A stretch of DNA of 64,000 nt from assembly GCF_017313105.1 (NCBI RefSeq), contig NZ_JAFLND010000003.1:124001-188000 (forward strand), in the 5' to 3' direction. Positions 60,558 through 64,000 of the stretch are shown here, piece after piece. This DNA comes from [Muricauda] lutisoli (nom. illeg.). GTDB taxonomy: Bacteria; Bacteroidota; Bacteroidia; Flavobacteriales; Flavobacteriaceae. The notes below the pieces were generated by a model, which was not told the DNA's origin, ran no database searches, and saw only the letters and a list, made by a program, of their open reading frames with translations. Every line of letters begins with the position of its first letter. Within the stretch, counting starts at the first letter, position 1. Both the position numbers and the translations under genes were made by a program.

Positions 60558-62051
60558 ATGCAAAGAGCGATCTGGCTATTGTTTTTATGTCCACTATTTG
60601 GCCTGGCGCAACAATCGAATACCGAGGGATATAAAAAACGCGTATTGGAGTCCACTGAGGTGGATATTCTTTCCAGCTATTATGAACAAACTGGAAACAA
60701 TGCCTCTGTCACGGGTGGTATCGGTACAGAACAATTAACGGATGTCGCACCATCCATTGTGGTAAGTATTCCATTAAATGACGATGATGTTTTGACAGTG
60801 GATGCCGGTATTTCGACCTATACCTCGGCATCTTCCAGTAATTTGAATCCATTCGATTTGACCAATTCCGGCTCTGGTGTAAGTGGTGCATCTGGCACCT
60901 CTGGGGTAGGGGGAGGTGGTGACGACGATGATGAATTTGATGATGACAACGGTAGTAATTATTCAGGTGCTATCGGAAGCCCTTGGGCCGCTTCTTCCGG
61001 AGCTTCCAGACAGGATACTTGGGGAGGAATAACAGTAGCATATGCTCATAGCTCAGATGATAGAAACCAGATATGGAATGCCAATGCGTCCTTTGCCACG
61101 GAGTATGACTACCTGTCTTTGGGCTTCGGAGGTGGAATTACGAAGTTACTCAATGAAAAAAACACCGAAATAAGTATAAAGGGCAGTGTGTTTTTGGATA
61201 CGTGGTTGCCCAGATACCCCACCGAGTTGGATAGTTATCTGGAAGCGGGAAACAACCTGAACAGTGGATTTTTCAATGGAGTTGATATTTTGGACAGTAG
61301 CGGTGCTGTGACAGATAAAAACGGAGCAAACACCTGGAGACCTGTTAATGGGTTTAGTTTGATTTCTGACAAAAAACGGAACAGTTTTGCCCTATCGCTA
61401 TCTTTTTCCCAGATCTTGGGCAAGAATACCCAAATGTCGGTGTTTGCCGATGTGGTGAATCAACAAGGATGGCTCGCCAATCCGATGCAGCGTGTGTATT
61501 TTGCCGATGTCCCAAATTATTTTATTGGAAACCCGGCCAGTATACCATATTACTCTTCTTCCAGAAACGCCGATGTTTTTATGTTGGCAGATGATATGGA
61601 GCGGTTGCCAGACAACAGAATGAAGTTCCCCGTAGGATTGCGACTGAACCACTATTTTAATGAGGTGGTTACCGTGCGTACCTATTACCGATATTATTTT
61701 GATGATTGGGGGCTACGGGCGCACACGGCAAGTATAGAGGTTCCTGTTAAGGTTTCGCAGAACTTTACATTGTATCCTTCCTACCGTTATTACACGCAAA
61801 ATCAGATAGATTATTTTGCCCCTTTCGATACCCATCTATCCACAGAACAGTATTACACTTCCGACTTTGATCTATCCGCCTATGATGCCCATCAGGTTGG
61901 GTTTGGGGTCAGCTACACGGATATTTTCACCAAATTCAGGACATGGCATTTTGGGCTCAAGAGTATCGACTTTAAGTATAACAACTATTACAGGACCACG
62001 GGTCTCAAAGCCAATTATTTTGGGTTGGGATTCAAGTTTGTAATGGATTAA
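60558..62051 (+). CDS. DUF3570 outer-membrane beta-barrel-like protein
   Basis: 497 residues from the ATG at 60558; the longer frame overlaps DUF4266. Signal peptide (RAIWLLFLCPLFGLA-Q), then DUF3570: N-terminal K-R-V-L-E-S-T-E-V-D-I-L-S-S-Y-Y, amphipathic strands throughout (FTLYPSYRYYTQNQIDYF; TYYRYYFDDWGLRAHTASIE) and a C-terminal aromatic end (ANYFGLGFKFVMD), as in porin-like barrels. An unusual Gly/Asp-rich loop sits at about 101-135, with SGASGT at 109-114 and an Asp-rich run at 122-130; a second SGAS is at 147-150. Terminal partner of the ApbE/DUF4266 set, 7 nt downstream of it. Confidence 0.9.
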   Translation: MQRAIWLLFLCPLFGLAQQSNTEGYKKRVLESTEVDILSSYYEQTGNNASVTGGIGTEQLTDVAPSIVVSIPLNDDDVLTVDAGISTYTSASSSNLNPFDLTNSGSGVSGASGTSGVGGGGDDDDEFDDDNGSNYSGAIGSPWAASSGASRQDTWGGITVAYAHSSDDRNQIWNANASFATEYDYLSLGFGGGITKLLNEKNTEISIKGSVFLDTWLPRYPTELDSYLEAGNNLNSGFFNGVDILDSSGAVTDKNGANTWRPVNGFSLISDKKRNSFALSLSFSQILGKNTQMSVFADVVNQQGWLANPMQRVYFADVPNYFIGNPASIPYYSSSRNADVFMLADDMERLPDNRMKFPVGLRLNHYFNEVVTVRTYYRYYFDDWGLRAHTASIEVPVKVSQNFTLYPSYRYYTQNQIDYFAPFDTHLSTEQYYTSDFDLSAYDAHQVGFGVSYTDIFTKFRTWHFGLKSIDFKYNNYYRTTGLKANYFGLGFKFVMD

Positions 62052-62067
62052 AAATAACAGGTCACCA

Positions 62068-64000
62068 ATGTTTAAAAATATTTTCCCATCTCGTTTTTCA
62101 ATTATCAATGCCTTTACAGTGTTGTTTTTGATGGTTTCTTCCTTGGTTCGGGCTATTTTTTTGACCCTGGATTTTTCACAAGTTGAACATTCTTTTTTTG
62201 GATTGATCAAGGTTTTCTTCGTCGGCTTTTTCTTTGATGTAGGCACCATATCTTTTTTCTATGTTGTGGGTGCCCTATATTTTTTGCTGTTGCCAAAGAG
62301 ATTTTATGGTTCAATTTTTGACCGGGTATTGTCTTACTTTGGATTGGCGATCGGTTTGTTGGTGGTTTATTTTTCCTTTTTTGCCGAGATCACTTTCTGG
62401 GATGAGTTCCAAAGAAGATTCAATTTTATTGCCGTGGATTACCTTATTTATACCTACGAGGTGGTCAAGAATATTAATGAGTCTTATCCTTTGCCCCTTC
62501 TTATTGGGGGTATGTTGCTTCTGGTTGTACTTACCATATGGGTTTTTAAGAGAAAAGGGGTTTTTAAAAGGGCGTTTGGTTCAACAGATGGTTTTCGTCA
62601 AAAGCTGGTGCCTACCATTTTTGCGTTGGCTGTTATGATTTTTTACAGTGGGACCGTGGAAAATGAGCAAGCAGAACTATCAAACAACCGATATAACAAT
62701 GAACTCTCCAAGGCAGGTATATATTCATTCTTTGCTGCATTCAGGAACAATGAGCTCAGCTACACCGACTTCTATCGAACCTTACCGGAAAAGAAAGCCC
62801 TCGTTGCTGTGGAGAAACATCTAAAAACTCCTTCGGACAGTCTTCTTTTTCCAGAAAAGAACATTCTAAGACTAGTAAAGGGAGGCTTGGAAAAAAGACC
62901 CAATGTGATTCTGATATGCGTGGAGAGTTTGAGTGCGGATTATTTGGGTGTTTTTGGGAACCAAGATGGACTAACACCCAATCTTGACTCCATTGCCAAG
63001 GCCGAGACGTATTTTACCAATTTATATGCTACGGGAACAAGAACGGTTCGCGGAATGGAGGCCATAACCCTGGCAGTTCCCCCAACACCGGGACGGAGCA
63101 TTGTAAAAAGGGAACACAACCAAGACCTCTTTACTATCGGCGAAGTGTTTAAAAGTAAGGGATATAGTAGGACTTTTTTTTATGGGGGAGATGGCTATTT
63201 CGACAATATGGACAAGTTCTTCAGTGGAAATGGATTCAATATTGTGGATAGGGGAAGAGGCTTTTTACCATCAGGGGATATTGTTACCCAACGAAAGAAC
63301 ATCGAAGATGATGAGGTGACCTTTGAAAATGCTTGGGGCGTGTGCGACGAGGATATATTTAACAAGGTTTTGAAAGAGGCCGATTTGGCTTCAAACCAAG
63401 GAAAACCTTTTTTCAACTTTATAATGACCACTTCCAATCACAAGCCCTATACCTATCCGGAAGGGCGAATCGATATTCCTTCCGGAACAGGAAGGAGTGG
63501 AGCGGTAAAGTATACGGATTACGCTATTGGAGACTTTTTTCGAAAAGCCAAGACCAAATCCTGGTACAAGAATACGGTGTTTATTGTTATGGCCGACCAC
63601 TGCGCAAGTAGTGCAGGTAAATGGGAGTTGGATGTGGCCCATTACCGTATTCCGGCCATACTTGTAAATCTTGATGGGTTTAAGCCAAAACGGATTGATC
63701 AGCAATGTTCACAGATCGATGTGATTCCAACCCTTTTCTCACTTTTGGGATGGGAGTATAAAAACAACTTTTTCGGAAGGGATGTCTTCAGCATGAAACC
63801 TTCGGAACAAAGGGCGTTTATCGGAAACTACAGGAAACTTGGGTTGTTGAGGTCAAATGATTTGATGGTCTTGGGAGATGGAAAGACGGCCAATCAATAT
63901 AAATGGGACCAAAAGGACAATAGTTTGAAAAAGGAATCCGTGGACACATTTTTTTTAAACGAGACCATTTCTTTTTACCAATTGGCCGATTATCTCTACA
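62068..64000 (+). CDS. LTA synthase-like sulfatase-superfamily membrane enzyme (partial)
   Basis: About 644 codons from ATG 62068; open at the right window edge. Five N-terminal transmembrane segments (e.g. IINAFTVLFLMVSSLVRAIF, FFYVVGALYFLLLPKRF, LGLAIGLLVVYFSFFAEI, LLIGGMLLLVVLTIWVF, TIFALAVMIFYSGT) precede a periplasmic sulfatase-fold domain: VILICVESLSADYLGVFG (metal Glu), TRTVRGMEAITLAV (nucleophile Thr) and FIVMADHCASSAGKWE (Asp-His ligands). In Gram-negatives such enzymes transfer phosphoglycerol or phosphoethanolamine to glycans or lipids; lipoteichoic acid itself is not expected. It follows DUF3570 by 16 nt and may share its operon. Confidence 0.9.
   Translation, partial: MFKNIFPSRFSIINAFTVLFLMVSSLVRAIFLTLDFSQVEHSFFGLIKVFFVGFFFDVGTISFFYVVGALYFLLLPKRFYGSIFDRVLSYFGLAIGLLVVYFSFFAEITFWDEFQRRFNFIAVDYLIYTYEVVKNINESYPLPLLIGGMLLLVVLTIWVFKRKGVFKRAFGSTDGFRQKLVPTIFALAVMIFYSGTVENEQAELSNNRYNNELSKAGIYSFFAAFRNNELSYTDFYRTLPEKKALVAVEKHLKTPSDSLLFPEKNILRLVKGGLEKRPNVILICVESLSADYLGVFGNQDGLTPNLDSIAKAETYFTNLYATGTRTVRGMEAITLAVPPTPGRSIVKREHNQDLFTIGEVFKSKGYSRTFFYGGDGYFDNMDKFFSGNGFNIVDRGRGFLPSGDIVTQRKNIEDDEVTFENAWGVCDEDIFNKVLKEADLASNQGKPFFNFIMTTSNHKPYTYPEGRIDIPSGTGRSGAVKYTDYAIGDFFRKAKTKSWYKNTVFIVMADHCASSAGKWELDVAHYRIPAILVNLDGFKPKRIDQQCSQIDVIPTLFSLLGWEYKNNFFGRDVFSMKPSEQRAFIGNYRKLGLLRSNDLMVLGDGKTANQYKWDQKDNSLKKESVDTFFLNETISFYQLADYLY

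Noticed and set aside
62068..64000. True lipoteichoic acid synthase
   Set aside because: All other features say Gram-negative Bacteroidota; the family is broader than LTA synthesis.
1..64000. CRISPR arrays, rRNA operons, transposases, prophage or integrative elements
   Set aside because: None seen on reading both strands; repeats found are short intergenic REP-like units only.

Overview
The window looks like a chromosomal segment of a marine-type member of the Flavobacteriaceae (Bacteroidota), probably near Muricauda/Allomuricauda/Flagellimonas. The genus is an inference from protein style, not a search. Supporting signs are Bacteroidota-type promoters (TAnnTTTG) with little Shine-Dalgarno signal, type IX secretion (T9SS) C-terminal sorting domains, a FecI/FecR/TonB-receptor set, a DUF1800/DUF1501 pair, a fused OlsF-type acyltransferase and the four-gene ligase-associated DNA repair operon. 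I saw no rRNA, CRISPR array, transposase or prophage. Gene density is high and most of the window is ordinary core chromosome.

Layout. 1-9 kb: secreted BNR-repeat protein (cut by the window start), DUF6265 and SIMPL proteins, glycerate kinase, a GNAT enzyme, Dps, a short SSB, a small secreted protein, an M28 peptidase and an overlooked 53-residue Cys/Lys-rich protein. 9-18 kb: HDAC-family deacetylase directly abutting tex, metG, then the DUF1800-DUF1501 secreted pair. 18-26 kb: yraN, an ACT-like protein, a membrane-anchored MORN-tailed protein, a class C beta-lactamase-like hydrolase and mfd, with REP-like repeats in the gaps. 26-32 kb: pdeM, helicase, ligase and exonuclease in one tightly coupled operon. 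32-38 kb: terB-like, fbp, GNAT, lysC and olsF-like genes, a second GNAT and a small membrane protein. 38-47.5 kb: a long leftward run: VOC, DUF1801, 2-hydroxyacid dehydrogenase, cupin, mgtE, rsmA, GGCT, DUF4286, a TPR protein, serS and ribF. A decayed fragment resembling the start of an HTTM protein lies between serS and ribF.

47.5-54.6 kb: a large T9SS reprolysin-like metallopeptidase overlapping a lipoprotein gene, then pth, rplY, prs and tRNA-Leu(CAA) with a readable promoter and terminator. 54.6-64 kb: a TonB receptor with an STN domain, FecR and an ECF sigma factor on the minus strand. Divergent from these is a compact plus-strand operon: thioredoxin, ApbE flavin transferase, DUF4266 lipoprotein, DUF3570 beta-barrel, and a sulfatase-superfamily (LtaS-like) membrane enzyme cut by the window end.

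The part most worth attention is the thioredoxin-ApbE-DUF4266-DUF3570 cassette (58.8-62.05 kb). It has the form of an envelope flavinylation system, and GAS-type motifs in both DUF proteins are candidate FMN acceptor sites. Next in interest are the Tat-signal plus T9SS-tail combination in the DUF1501 protein, the small Cys-rich protein at 8.9-9.0 kb, the HTTM relic and the REP-like elements around the serine hydrolase and mfd.
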